From: Methanobrevibacter sp.
GTDB lineage: Archaea; Methanobacteriota; Methanobacteria; Methanobacteriales; Methanobacteriaceae
Direction of reading: 5' to 3'
Length of the DNA stretch: 64,000 nt
NCBI RefSeq assembly: GCF_030539665.1
Contig: NZ_JAUNXR010000003.1
Location: 122,326 to 186,325 of the forward strand
Positions 53,470 through 63,187 of the stretch are shown piece by piece. The notes beneath the pieces are model-generated. The model made no database searches and was not told the origin of the DNA. It saw only the letters and a program-made list of their open reading frames with translations. Positions within the stretch are counted from its first letter, which is position 1, and the number at the start of each line of letters is the position of its first letter. The position numbers and the translations under genes were made by a program.

Positions 53470-54525
53470 TTAATCGTCCCCTAAATAATCAAAAATAGCA
53501 TCCAATAATTTTGAAGCACCATTATTATAAACATCCTGAGTAGGTAAGTCATATCTATCTTCGAAGTATTCCTCATCCATATCCTCTAAATCTGAATTTC
53601 TAAGATTGATGGAGATACCTACAACTTTAGTTGGTTCAACAGCTTCAATAGCCTTAATTTCATCAGGAATTCCTCTTGGTTCTCTATAAGGGTGATTTGG
53701 TCTGTGTGCAACAATAACTGCATCCGGTGCAGAACCTATCAAGATTGATGCAGATAGTCCTCTTGGATGAGGATTTCCTTTTTCAGTCAAACTGGATTGA
53801 CCTTCAATAAAAATGATATCAGGATTTTTAGATTCCTCAACGAATTTGATAGCGCTTAAGATAGCTGCAGGGACATCCATAACAGACAAACTTCCTGCTC
53901 TGAAATTAAAATCGGTTGGTTCTTCAATTCCCATTTCATCAGTGGAAATAATGGCTGAAGTCAATCCTCTTTTTTCAGCTTCAATACCTAAAGCTTTGGT
54001 GGTGGTCCTTTTACCACATTCCTGAGATGTACCTCCAACAAAAACAACCTTTGCCTTTGGAGTATAGGAAATTTTAGGTAAAACTTCACAGGATTTTTCT
54101 GGAGCTACGCCAGCTATTTCCTTAACCACGTCTAATCTTGGACTAATTTCCTTAATTTCCACGCCTTTTGATTCAGCAAATTTGACTAGAGATGAATTGT
54201 CCGCAACCGGGAGGGATCTAAATGAACATACTACATTTAAACCAGCATCAATAGCCTGAACAGCATACTTAAGTGCTGCTCCTTCAGCTCCAATAGGAAT
54301 CATTATTGCAATGGATTTAGCGTCATTGTCTTCTAAAGCTTCTTCAAGACTGCTAGAAACTTTAATCCCACAGAACGGTTTGCCTTGTTTTCTCTCATCA
54401 TCATCAATGAAACCTACTGTTTCAATACCCTCAAGGTTGGAGAATTTCTCTCCACCACCCCCACATCCAACTATAACGTAAGGGTTAAGATTTTGAAGAT
54501 CTTTTACTGATTTTACTGAATACAA
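53470..54525 (-). CDS. DUF1611 family protein (DgcN-like)
   Basis: About 351 residues. An N-terminal Rossmann-like domain ([20 protein letters not shown]) is joined to a P-loop-like C-terminal DUF1611 domain with [34 protein letters not shown] and an [17 protein letters not shown] stretch. Bacterial relatives such as DgcN act on D-glutamate by N-acetylation; the archaeal substrate is unknown. The best start is a TTG at 54525 with GGTGTG at proper distance; a GTG three codons earlier lies inside that site. It is cotranscribed with sepF. Confidence 0.78.
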   Translation of the reverse strand: MYSVKSVKDLQNLNPYVIVGCGGGGEKFSNLEGIETVGFIDDDERKQGKPFCGIKVSSSLEEALEDNDAKSIAIMIPIGAEGAALKYAVQAIDAGLNVVCSFRSLPVADNSSLVKFAESKGVEIKEISPRLDVVKEIAGVAPEKSCEVLPKISYTPKAKVVFVGGTSQECGKRTTTKALGIEAEKRGLTSAIISTDEMGIEEPTDFNFRAGSLSVMDVPAAILSAIKFVEESKNPDIIFIEGQSSLTEKGNPHPRGLSASILIGSAPDAVIVAHRPNHPYREPRGIPDEIKAIEAVEPTKVVGISINLRNSDLEDMDEEYFEDRYDLPTQDVYNNGASKLLDAIFDYLGDD

Positions 54526-54693
54526 AATTATCACACCTTATAAATAAATAATTATAATTATTGGAATCAACGAATAATTTATAAAATTATAATTAAGATA
54601 TATTTATAACTTTTATTATTATTAAATATGGTGATTTTATAACCTAATAAATTAAATAATATATATCAATTGAAAAAAATAGGAGGAAAAGAT

Positions 54694-55269
54694 ATGGATG
54701 AAATAAATTCAATGGTAATAAATTGTCCTGCCTGTGGAGCTGAAAATAAAGCCAAATCCATAATGAGAGAAATTGAAATCCCTCATTTCGGAAAAGTGCT
54801 TGAAACAACAATTCTTTGTGATGAATGTGGATTTAAACACAATGACATTATAGCTCTAGAACAACATGACCCAGCAAAATATACCATAGACATAAACAAA
54901 GATAATTTATCAGTGCGTGTGGTAAGATCCCAGTCTGCAACAGTAAGCATTCCAGAACTTGGAGTGAAGGTGGAACCTGGTCCAAAATCAGAGGGATACG
55001 TAACAAATGTTGAAGGAATAATAACAAGATTCAAGGATGCAACAAAAAAAGCATTGAATCTCTTTTCTGAAGAGGAAGCTCAAAAAAATGCAAAGCTAGT
55101 TCTAGAAAAATTAGATTCACTTAGTGATGGAACATCAGAAGCCACTTTAATAATTTATGACCCTTTCGGCCAAAGTAACATCGTAAGTGACAATGTAAAA
55201 ATAGAAGAAATTCCTGAAGAGGAATTAAAAGAATTGAAAACTGGTTTTACAATAATAGAAGATGAATGA
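54694..55269 (+). CDS. ZPR1 zinc-finger domain protein
   Basis: A 191-residue protein with one ZPR1 unit: a C4 zinc finger (INCPACGAENKAKS and LCDECGFKHND) followed by the beta-rich A/B domain with VRSQSATVSIPELGVKVEPG and EGIITRFKDA. Eukaryal ZPR1 has two units and helps fold eEF1A; archaeal single-unit proteins are uncharacterised. A strong AGGAGG fixes the ATG at 54694. The TATA-like region ATATATTTATAAC lies about 90 bases upstream. Confidence 0.88.
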   Translation: MDEINSMVINCPACGAENKAKSIMREIEIPHFGKVLETTILCDECGFKHNDIIALEQHDPAKYTIDINKDNLSVRVVRSQSATVSIPELGVKVEPGPKSEGYVTNVEGIITRFKDATKKALNLFSEEEAQKNAKLVLEKLDSLSDGTSEATLIIYDPFGQSNIVSDNVKIEEIPEEELKELKTGFTIIEDE

Positions 55270-55274
55270 AGAGT

Positions 55275-55727
55275 CTATTCTTCTTCATCATCAGCTACTA
55301 AACTAATGGTAAAGTCATCCTCTTCAACTACGTCTTTTAATTTTAATGTTTTCTTAACGTCCATAGCTAAAGCGTTACAATCAGCTTTAATAGCTTCCAA
55401 ATGTAATAAAATTCTTTCTTTTTCTTGGTTAATTCTTTCAATGTTAGTATATGGATAAGTTGATTCTTTTAACATCTCATATTCAATAGTAGTATATGGA
55501 TATTCGTTTAATTGTTTACATACATTTTTAAGAACTTCACCTAAAAACTTGTTCATCTCAACTTTTACTCTTTCTCTTATCATTTTGTCATCGTCGAGAT
55601 TTTCTTTCATTAAACGGACGACCTCTGCTTTTGCAAATGGCAATTTTTCATCGTCTTCGTCTAATTCTTCCATTACAATATCTTCGGTTTCTTCAATATT
55701 AGTTTCTTGTTCTTCAAAATCTACCAT
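55275..55727 (-). CDS. Histone-fold candidate with acidic N-tail and C-terminal helices
   Basis: A 150-residue protein. Residues 1-28 are very acidic. Residues 29-90 match the archaeal histone plan: [19 protein letters not shown] resembles the LPIAPIGRIIK start of HMf, a long central helix [19 protein letters not shown] follows, then [11 protein letters not shown] in place of RKTIKAEDIELA. Residues 92-132 could form a helix or coiled coil; the tail is acidic again. Basic DNA-contact residues are partly missing. It could be a histone variant, a dimerising regulator or unrelated. GTGGTGAA lies upstream of the ATG. Confidence 0.5.
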   Translation of the reverse strand: MVDFEEQETNIEETEDIVMEELDEDDEKLPFAKAEVVRLMKENLDDDKMIRERVKVEMNKFLGEVLKNVCKQLNEYPYTTIEYEMLKESTYPYTNIERINQEKERILLHLEAIKADCNALAMDVKKTLKLKDVVEEDDFTISLVADDEEE

Positions 55728-55953
55728 ATTTTTCACCACGAAAATTGCGAAATAATAAGAAAAATAAGTCTTTACATCCTTATTACAATATAATATTTAT
55801 ACGAAGTTCTATTTAAAGGTATGCAAATTATTGTAAAAAGAGTCAATAGTTTTTATAGTTATGAACAAAAGTATTAAAATTATTTAGTATTATTTCAATA
55901 ATTCGGCCACTTTAAAAAAATTAAAAAATGGATAGATTAAATACTATCCAATA

Positions 55954-58900
55954 TTATTTTCTTGAAAAATAACCAAAGCCAAATGGAATTAAAATAATGA
56001 TGGACATTATCAATATCATTATTGGAGATCCTGTTTTTTCAAGCTCCAAATGACTTAAATATGCTTTTGCAGCAGGATTTTCCATTAAGTGTCCACAAGG
56101 ATTATCAGAATTTGAATAGAGAATTTCTGAAGTTTTGTTTGAAACATTTTCCATCAGATTTTCAATAGAAACTCCCAATTCTACACAATTGTTGAACTCA
56201 TCAAAATCAAAATCATCAGAACTTACAACAGCCTTATTAAGAACAATTCCAGCATTTTGAGCCAATGCTTTAAATATTAAAGTAGCTGACTGATTATTTT
56301 CCAGTTCATCAACATGCCATAAATTACCGTTGTTTTCAAATATGCCCACATCTGCAGAATAGCTACTGAAAAGCATATACTGATCCATAATATCCTCTAC
56401 AACCACATTATGAGCATTGTCAGGCCCATTATTCTTTACCTTAACAATATACTCAATAAATTCGCCAATTGAATATGTTAGCTTTGATGCTGATTTTGAA
56501 ATATCCAAATCCACAGCAGGTCTGACATGAAGTGTGTTTAAACCATTGTTGTTTTCCAGATTGGTTTCGAATTCGTTTCCTGAAATAACACCATGATTTA
56601 TGATGTCACCAGTTTTATTGACTGAAAATTCCAAGTTTAGGATTTTGTTTTCACCGACCTTTAAATTTCCAATGTTCCATAATCCATTGTCGAAATCACC
56701 ATCACTTCCCACCAATATTAATCCATCAGGAATATTGTAAGCCACACTAACACCAGTAGCATCATCAGGACCGTTATTTGTAGCTATCAATGTTAATAAA
56801 ACCTTCTGCTTATAATCGGGATTTGAATTATTGGCTAAAATTTCAACTGCCAAATCAACAGTTGGTTGGGATGAGACTGATTCTGAATGCTTGTTATTGG
56901 TTAAGTCATTATCGTACTCGTCTGCAATTACTGAAACATCGTTTTTAATATTGCCTGTTTTAATTACCTTACAATATACATTAAGGAATTCTGAGCAACC
57001 AGGCTCGATTGAATTAACATTCCAAATACCTGAATCGACATCATAATTTCCAGATGTTGAATCATAATTGATAATCATCAATCCTTCTGAAAGTTTTTCA
57101 GCAACCTTAACATTGTTAGCTGAATCAGGGCCGTTATTCTTAACTTTTATTGTCCATTTGACCACATCACCATAATCTGGACGTTTGTTGTCAACGGTTT
57201 TTACAATTGAAAGATCGGCAGCAGGAGCAACATCTATTGTTTTGGAATCAAAATTGTTTGTTAAATCCAAATCATGTTCATTTCCATTAACTTCAACATC
57301 ATTTGCAAATTGGCCTGTCTTATTTACACGACAAACAATAGCTAAAGTTCTGGTTTCACCAACAGACAAAACACCAACATCCCAAACACCAGCATCAAAA
57401 CTACCTTCACCATCATCAGAAACCCAAACAAGACCATCAGGAATCAAATCAGACACAACAACACCAGTAGCATCATCAGGACCGTCATTGCCAACTTCAA
57501 TGATAATAGTTAACTCGCCTTTGAAATTCGGATTCAGATTGGTGACGGTTTCATTGATCCACAAATCCACAGTTTTGTCGACATGAATGGATTTTGAATC
57601 ATTATTGTTGGTTAAATCATGATCATATTCATTTCCAAAAACATCAACATCATTTGCAAATTGGCCTGTCTTATTTACACGACAAACAATAGCTAAAGTT
57701 CTGGTTTCACCAACAGACAAAACACCAACATCCCAAACACCAGCATCAAAACTACCTTCACCATCATCAGAAACCCAAACAAGACCATCAGGAATCAAAT
57801 CAGACACAACAACACCAGTAGCATCATCAGGACCATCGTTGCCTACCTTTATTGAAATTGTGATTTCATCTCCAAAACTTGGATTTGGATTGCTGATTGT
57901 TTCATTAATCCACAAATCAGCTGCAGGATTTACATAAATGGATTCTGAAGCGTCATTGTTTTCCAAATCATAATCATATTCATTTGAAGATATGTTTGCA
58001 TGGTTTACGAGATTTCCTGTTTTGTTTATTTGAGTAACAATAATCAAGTTCATTCCAGTTCCATCATCAAGTTTTGATAAACTTAAGACACCGGTTTCGG
58101 GATTATACTGTCCTTCACTATTGTCCCAGACCCAAACAAGACCTTCTGGAAGAAGATCGTTTATGACTACTTCTGTTGCATTGCTCGGTCCCCTGTTTTT
58201 AATAGTCAAGTTCCATAAAACCAAATCCTTATAATTGTACTGTGAGTTGTTAGCTATTTTGGAAATCTGAACATCAGCATTTGGAATTATTGTAAATGTT
58301 GTTTGATTTGAAATCCCCTTATAGTAATTGTCCTCAATATGGGTGGAATATACATTATAGTTACCAGCATTGAGCTTTTTTAAATTAATGCTTGCTTTAC
58401 CGTCCACATCAGAATATAATGTGTCGTTATAGACAACAGATCCATCTTCATGAACAACTGTTAATAAAATATTTGTATTGAACTCCCTATCGTCCTGATA
58501 CAATTTTCCAGAGTTGGTTGCTCCCATAACAGGGTTTGCACCGTCAATTACAATATTATGAACATTTGCAGCATTGTAAATTGCATTTGAAACACCGATG
58601 TTTGAGCAATTAGCTATATTGTTTCCTCCGTAAATGACAGAATTCAATTCAACATCCTCACCATATAAAATAGGGTTTTCTGGAGCTGATATGGATAATC
58701 TATAAACCCATGCTTGATTTTCGCACATTTCATTATTATTTATGATAATCTTGTCAGCATTTTCATCTATGTAAATTGCACTGCCGTTTCTTGCAACATT
58801 GTATCTGAATGAATTGTCATCAATGACTGCATTAATACTGTTTATGTAGATAGCTCCTCCAAGGCCATCAATTATTTTAAAAAAATGAGGAGTAGCCTCG

Positions 58901-60186
58901 TTATTGTAAAACTGATTATTCTGAATGTTTGTTAAGTCTGCATTGATATATAATGCCCCGCCATTCATATAAGCTATATTATCATCAAACAAACAGTCTT
59001 CGATTGAAGTTGATTTTGCCTTAATAAATATTGCTCCACCTTCATGAGTTGCAATATTGTTTTTCAAACTGCAATTGTCAAAGCAAACAAATTCCCCATT
59101 TAAGAAGCATGCGCCTCCTTGAGGAGCGGAATTTCCATCGAATATTGAATTAATTATAGATAAATTCATGTTGGAAGTCAAATATCCTGTATTTAATGCA
59201 CCACCATATAACTCAAATGCACTATTGTTGATAAAAACACAATCTGAGATGATTCCTGAGGAATGGTATGTTAACGCTCCACCCTGACTTGCCTTATTTG
59301 AAATAAAAGTACAGTTTCTGTATTCAACACCATCCCTAACACATCCTGCACCACCATGAGAATAAAATTCTGGAAATATTGATATGGCACTATTGTTTGT
59401 AAATAATGAGTTTATGCATTTTGAATTGGTTTTAATTTCATCCTTTCCCAATTGCAATGCTCCTCCAAAAGTTTCTGCCATATTTCCCTTTCTATTGTTT
59501 ACCTCATTTGAATCAAAAATACATCCTATAACTTCATTATTCAATCCATAAAGGCCTAATGCCCCCGCAGCAGTATAAGCGAAATTGTTAGAGAATGTGC
59601 AGTTTATAACCTTTGTATTGTCTCCAGCGTCGGGAACTGCTACCCTGACGTAATCTCCATAAACTGCACCTCCCGCTTTAGCTTCATTTTCTCTGAAAAC
59701 GCAATTTATGATTTCAACATCTGATCCGAGAATATAAATTGCTCCGCCACCACTATTAGGACAGTATCCATTTATAAATTCGCAGTTTTCAATAGTTAGA
59801 TTGTCTCCATTTCCTCCTATTCTTAAGATTCTTTCCAAATTATTTCCATTTAAAATTGGCTTCATACCTTCCTTGCCAACAATACTGACTGATTTGTCCA
59901 GATTTATTGTTTGGCCATTTCCAACATACTCCTCCTTATCAAGAATAATTTTATCACCGTTTTTTGCGCCGTTTATAGCATTTTGAATATCCTGAAATGT
60001 TCCTATATTATTTGACTTTACATTAAGCTGTTGAGAATTTTCTTCAATGATTTCCAAATTATCCATCGCATTTTCCCCAATTTCATCAACATCCTCCGCA
60101 AGAGAATTTGAAGCGGCGAATAAAACCATTGAGGACATTATAAATACAATTAGGATAAAATGTCTTATATCTTTAGATTTAAACAT
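55954..60186 (-). CDS. Adhesin-like surface protein: beta-helix plus six DUF11 repeats
   Basis: A 1410-residue secreted, membrane-anchored protein. A signal peptide (about 1-30) is followed by a right-handed parallel beta-helix (about 75-490) with many G-G-A-[IV]-Y and N-N-x-A repeats. An Ig-like region (about 500-620) comes next, then six DUF11 domains (about 630-1340), each opening like ADLWINETISNPNPSFGD. A C-terminal membrane helix and basic end (FGFGYFSRK) close the protein. Such adhesin-like proteins dominate the Methanobrevibacter surface and are thought to bind host or partner cells. AGGAGT precedes the ATG. Confidence 0.93.
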   Translation of the reverse strand: MFKSKDIRHFILIVFIMSSMVLFAASNSLAEDVDEIGENAMDNLEIIEENSQQLNVKSNNIGTFQDIQNAINGAKNGDKIILDKEEYVGNGQTINLDKSVSIVGKEGMKPILNGNNLERILRIGGNGDNLTIENCEFINGYCPNSGGGAIYILGSDVEIINCVFRENEAKAGGAVYGDYVRVAVPDAGDNTKVINCTFSNNFAYTAAGALGLYGLNNEVIGCIFDSNEVNNRKGNMAETFGGALQLGKDEIKTNSKCINSLFTNNSAISIFPEFYSHGGAGCVRDGVEYRNCTFISNKASQGGALTYHSSGIISDCVFINNSAFELYGGALNTGYLTSNMNLSIINSIFDGNSAPQGGACFLNGEFVCFDNCSLKNNIATHEGGAIFIKAKSTSIEDCLFDDNIAYMNGGALYINADLTNIQNNQFYNNEATPHFFKIIDGLGGAIYINSINAVIDDNSFRYNVARNGSAIYIDENADKIIINNNEMCENQAWVYRLSISAPENPILYGEDVELNSVIYGGNNIANCSNIGVSNAIYNAANVHNIVIDGANPVMGATNSGKLYQDDREFNTNILLTVVHEDGSVVYNDTLYSDVDGKASINLKKLNAGNYNVYSTHIEDNYYKGISNQTTFTIIPNADVQISKIANNSQYNYKDLVLWNLTIKNRGPSNATEVVINDLLPEGLVWVWDNSEGQYNPETGVLSLSKLDDGTGMNLIIVTQINKTGNLVNHANISSNEYDYDLENNDASESIYVNPAADLWINETISNPNPSFGDEITISIKVGNDGPDDATGVVVSDLIPDGLVWVSDDGEGSFDAGVWDVGVLSVGETRTLAIVCRVNKTGQFANDVDVFGNEYDHDLTNNNDSKSIHVDKTVDLWINETVTNLNPNFKGELTIIIEVGNDGPDDATGVVVSDLIPDGLVWVSDDGEGSFDAGVWDVGVLSVGETRTLAIVCRVNKTGQFANDVEVNGNEHDLDLTNNFDSKTIDVAPAADLSIVKTVDNKRPDYGDVVKWTIKVKNNGPDSANNVKVAEKLSEGLMIINYDSTSGNYDVDSGIWNVNSIEPGCSEFLNVYCKVIKTGNIKNDVSVIADEYDNDLTNNKHSESVSSQPTVDLAVEILANNSNPDYKQKVLLTLIATNNGPDDATGVSVAYNIPDGLILVGSDGDFDNGLWNIGNLKVGENKILNLEFSVNKTGDIINHGVISGNEFETNLENNNGLNTLHVRPAVDLDISKSASKLTYSIGEFIEYIVKVKNNGPDNAHNVVVEDIMDQYMLFSSYSADVGIFENNGNLWHVDELENNQSATLIFKALAQNAGIVLNKAVVSSDDFDFDEFNNCVELGVSIENLMENVSNKTSEILYSNSDNPCGHLMENPAAKAYLSHLELEKTGSPIMILIMSIIILIPFGFGYFSRK
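57295..57483. repeat. Near-identical DUF11 DNA repeat, copy A
   Basis: About 189 bp identical to 57646-57834 with a period of 351 bp (117 codons). Flanking parts of the two DUF11 units are much less alike. Confidence 0.9.
57646..57834. repeat. Near-identical DUF11 DNA repeat, copy B
   Basis: Partner of the copy at 57295-57483; encodes the same core (DATGVVVSDLIPDGLVWVS and onward to NKTGQFANDV). Confidence 0.9.
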
Positions 60187-60614
60187 TATTAATAACTCCT
60201 GAGGACGTTTTTATCTAAATTAATTAACGTGAGTTATTAAATAGCTATTAAACTTTTTATTTACTTCGCATTTACTTAAAATATTCAGCATGAATTATTA
60301 ATTTAAAAATAACGCATGAATTAAAATAAAATTATGGATTAACCTTATTAAACTTTGAAATTTTATAAAATCAAAGATATAAAAAATGCACTATTTCCAA
60401 TGCTAATATTGCCCAATATTTCCAAATAAAAAACAATATTGACTTAAATAAAAGATAACATCATCAAATCCTCCAAAAATCTTTTAGATGAGTTAAATAT
60501 TTAAAACTTTGGATTTAAAGCAATTAAATTCTATTAAAATATAAAATATTCCCATTCAAAAAAATAATCCGTTTACGAAATTTAAAATAATATAAGATTA
60601 ATAAAATAAACTTG
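60187..60614. other. 428-base divergent intergenic region
   Basis: Very AT-rich gap between the adhesin (minus) and the pseudomurein-binding candidate (plus). It must hold both promoters. CAATATT/AATATT words recur around 60400-60440. No RNA or small gene is recognised. Confidence 0.5.
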
Positions 60615-61754
60615 ATGAAAAAAAATATTTTTGTTTTTATATTGGCAATTCTGCTAATTAATGTGGTGGTAGCTGACGTATCTGCAACCACAGTATTTCT
60701 AACATCAGACAATATTGCCAATCCCGACGCAGACAAGGCATTGCTTGATTCAATTAGCAAATATGTTGAAGAACTTAGTAATGGACAAATCAAAGTTACC
60801 GTAGACAATTATGCCCCCCAACCTGGGGAAAGTTCAAGAGCTATTGAAGCTAATGACGATGTGAGAGTGGTTTTAGGAGCTTGCTGTGCTGGAAGTTTCT
60901 ATATTATGGCCAAATATGCAGCCGTTACCACAGATCAAATCATTTACATCAACAGTGGCGATTTTGACTTGGACACCTCCAATAATCTAAGAAGGGCATG
61001 GGACGACAACTATTCAAACGGAACATTTGCAGGTATTAACAATCCAGGACAATTTTTGAACGAATCTGGAGTTTCATATATCCAACCCCTTCAAAAATAT
61101 CCGGATGCAGGTCCTGACGGCTATATAAACACAAATAATGATGAAGTCAGCAAATATATTGCAGAAGAAATTATTAATGCAATTGAAAATCCTAAAAAGG
61201 GCGATTCAACCAATTCAGCATTACTTGTGACACATAAGATTCCAGTAAGCAAAATGGCTGAAGGAAGCAGTGAAATGTACTCATCTGGAGAAATAGATGC
61301 CGATAAAACATATAACGGCTATAGTGCTCCACAATTGCTTTATTTAACAAGCTCCTATCTTAACGGAAATGGTATTGACAACCCATCCAGCTATGACAAT
61401 CCATCATCCCCTTTAAAATATTCCATATTTGCAAAGGACTCCTACTCCATATACCAGTATATGGAAATGGGTGGAATCGTTAAGAAATACATGGATGAAA
61501 ATAATCAGGCTCCAGACTACATCAATTATCAGGGCGCATACCTCAGTTACGACGATCTCCAATATAATTTTGCAAAAATAACTGCAAACCATACAGATTA
61601 TAGGCATATGGATTTTGAAGGTTCATACAGCTTTGATAAAACTAATGAATCCATACTCATTGACATCCTACCATTTTTATCAATCATAATCCTTGTTTTA
61701 TTAGTATACCTATTAGTAAAACGTGTTAAAAAAATAATAAAGTTTAAAAAGTAA
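60615..61754 (+). CDS. Secreted, membrane-anchored protein with pseudomurein-binding-type repeat
   Basis: A 379-residue protein: a signal peptide (about 1-27) and an extracellular N-terminal domain (TTVFLTSDNIANPDADKALL; GACCAGSFYIMAKYAAVTTD). Around residues 275-325 a repeat IVKKYMDENNQAPDYINYQG resembles pseudomurein-binding repeats. A C-terminal membrane helix (about 350-370) and lysine-rich end complete it. It probably acts at the pseudomurein wall. Catalytic residues are not evident. The ATG at 60615 is preferred to the TTG just before it. Confidence 0.68.
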   Translation: MKKNIFVFILAILLINVVVADVSATTVFLTSDNIANPDADKALLDSISKYVEELSNGQIKVTVDNYAPQPGESSRAIEANDDVRVVLGACCAGSFYIMAKYAAVTTDQIIYINSGDFDLDTSNNLRRAWDDNYSNGTFAGINNPGQFLNESGVSYIQPLQKYPDAGPDGYINTNNDEVSKYIAEEIINAIENPKKGDSTNSALLVTHKIPVSKMAEGSSEMYSSGEIDADKTYNGYSAPQLLYLTSSYLNGNGIDNPSSYDNPSSPLKYSIFAKDSYSIYQYMEMGGIVKKYMDENNQAPDYINYQGAYLSYDDLQYNFAKITANHTDYRHMDFEGSYSFDKTNESILIDILPFLSIIILVLLVYLLVKRVKKIIKFKK

Positions 61755-61796
61755 AAGAATTTAATACTATTTAGAAAAACAAGGAGAGATGAAAAA

Positions 61797-62501
61797 ATGA
61801 AAAAGTATATTAGTGAACTTATTGGAACTTTAGTTTTAGTTCTTTTCGGATGTGGAAGTGCTGCAATAGCAGGAAACATCCTCGGTAATTTAGGAATCGC
61901 TTTTGCTTTCGGTTTATCAATCGTAGCAATGGCTTATGTAATCGGAGACATTTCAGGATGTCATATTAATCCTGCCGTATCTTTCGGTATGTGGATTACA
62001 AAGAGAATGGATACCAAAGATTTTATTTTGTACGTAATTTTCCAATGTATTGGAGCAATAATCGGAATTGCAATTCTTGCTTACTTCATTAATTCCTGCC
62101 CTTCACTTGGAGGATACTTAACCACCGGTCTCGGTCAAAACGGATTCGGATCTGCATCCAGTGTTGGAATAACTATGGGCGGAGCATTCGTAGTAGAAGC
62201 AATTTTAACATTTGTATTTGTATTTACTGTTCTTGGTGTTACCAGAACCGAAAAAACCGCTGGCGTTGCAGGTATTGTAATTGGTTTAACTTTAGCATTT
62301 GTACACATTATGGGAATTCCATTAACTGGAACTTCTGTAAACCCAGCACGTAGTTTAGCACCAGCATTATTCATGGGCGGACAAGCTTTAAGCCAAGTTT
62401 GGTTATTCATAGTAGCTCCTTTAGTAGGTGCATTAGTAGCTGGTTTAATATACAAATATCTTTATCCAGAAAACAAAACTTTACCTTATGATGAAATCTA
62501 A
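61797..62501 (+). CDS. aqpM: Aquaporin (MIP family, AqpM-like)
   Basis: A 234-residue, six-helix channel with both half-helix motifs: HINPAVSFGMW and TSVNPARSLAPAL. AqpM of Methanothermobacter conducts water and slowly glycerol and may pass CO2 or H2S. It is preceded by AAGGAGAGAT. A 10-bp hairpin terminator overlaps its stop codon, so the transcript ends here. Confidence 0.95.
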   Translation: MKKYISELIGTLVLVLFGCGSAAIAGNILGNLGIAFAFGLSIVAMAYVIGDISGCHINPAVSFGMWITKRMDTKDFILYVIFQCIGAIIGIAILAYFINSCPSLGGYLTTGLGQNGFGSASSVGITMGGAFVVEAILTFVFVFTVLGVTRTEKTAGVAGIVIGLTLAFVHIMGIPLTGTSVNPARSLAPALFMGGQALSQVWLFIVAPLVGALVAGLIYKYLYPENKTLPYDEI

Positions 62502-62523
62502 TTTCATCATTCCATTATTTTTT
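62488..62523 (+). terminator. Hairpin terminator overlapping the aquaporin stop codon
   Basis: ATGATGAAAT and ATTTCATCAT form a perfect 10-bp stem with loop CTA, followed eight bases later by a T run. The stem starts inside the last codons. Confidence 0.8.
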
Positions 62524-62578
62524 AAAACAAATAAAAATTTCAACACTTTTTTTCTAAACATCTTCTAGAAAAGACAAT

Positions 62579-62651
62579 ACTGTTTAAAGTTAAACAGTAG
62601 CTTTTTAAATAATTGTTTTAACAACAGTTGCATAGGCAACATTTATATATG
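62579..62651 (+). promoter_or_regulatory. Three palindromes and TATA box upstream of the MarR gene
   Basis: Perfect inverted repeats occur at 62579-62598 (ACTGTTTAA-AG-TTAAACAGT), 62613-62624 (TTGTTTTAACAA) and 62627-62640 (GTTGCATAGGCAAC). A TATA box ATTTATATAT follows at about 62641-62650. They sit in front of a MarR-type gene whose dimeric product would be expected to bind such sites and repress itself and the downstream exporter. Confidence 0.55.
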
Positions 62652-62713
62652 TGACTGAATAATGTAATTATATAAATTTAAAAATTTATAAAAAACAGAA
62701 ATCAGTGAATACA

Positions 62714-63187
62714 ATGAGCATAGAGAATAACAATATTCCATTAACTGCTTGTTTTTCATTCATAAAACAACAACATTATCTTTTTCTAAACAAAGTATTA
62801 GAAGATGAAGAGATTAATGCAGGCCAATCTGCATTTTTAATATACTTATTATTCAATAATAGGGCATGTCAGGATGATATAGCTAATCACTATAAAATAG
62901 GTAAGGGATCAGTAGCCAGAGGAATTAGAAAACTGGAAGATTTAAACCTAATTTCAAAAGAAACTGATGAAAACAATCGCAGAAAATGCATTCTAACCCT
63001 AAATAAAGACGGTGAAAGAATAGCTAAAAAAATTCTTGAAGCGAATAAGAAATGGGAGGAAGAAATATACTCCCAGGTAGATATTCCCAAAGAGAATCTT
63101 GAAGATATAATGAAACAAGTGGCAATCAAAACAATGGAAATAAATAAAAAAATCAATATGGAGGGCTTTGATGGCTCAGGCAAATGA
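62714..63187 (+). CDS. MarR-family transcriptional regulator
   Basis: A 157-residue regulator with a winged helix: QDDIANHYKIGKGSVARGIR and the wing TDENNRRKCILTLNKDGERI, the D-x-R-x-R-x-x-x-L-T pattern of MarR proteins. MarR dimers usually repress efflux genes until a toxic ligand binds. The ATG at 62714 is preferred; a GTG three codons earlier is open. Its end overlaps the MATE exporter by 17 bases, so the two form one operon. Confidence 0.92.
   Translation: MSIENNNIPLTACFSFIKQQHYLFLNKVLEDEEINAGQSAFLIYLLFNNRACQDDIANHYKIGKGSVARGIRKLEDLNLISKETDENNRRKCILTLNKDGERIAKKILEANKKWEEEIYSQVDIPKENLEDIMKQVAIKTMEINKKINMEGFDGSGK

Noticed and set aside
57185-57586. 133-codon frame opposite the adhesin
   Set aside because: Antisense shadow of the DUF11 repeats, proline/serine/threonine-rich by codon complement.
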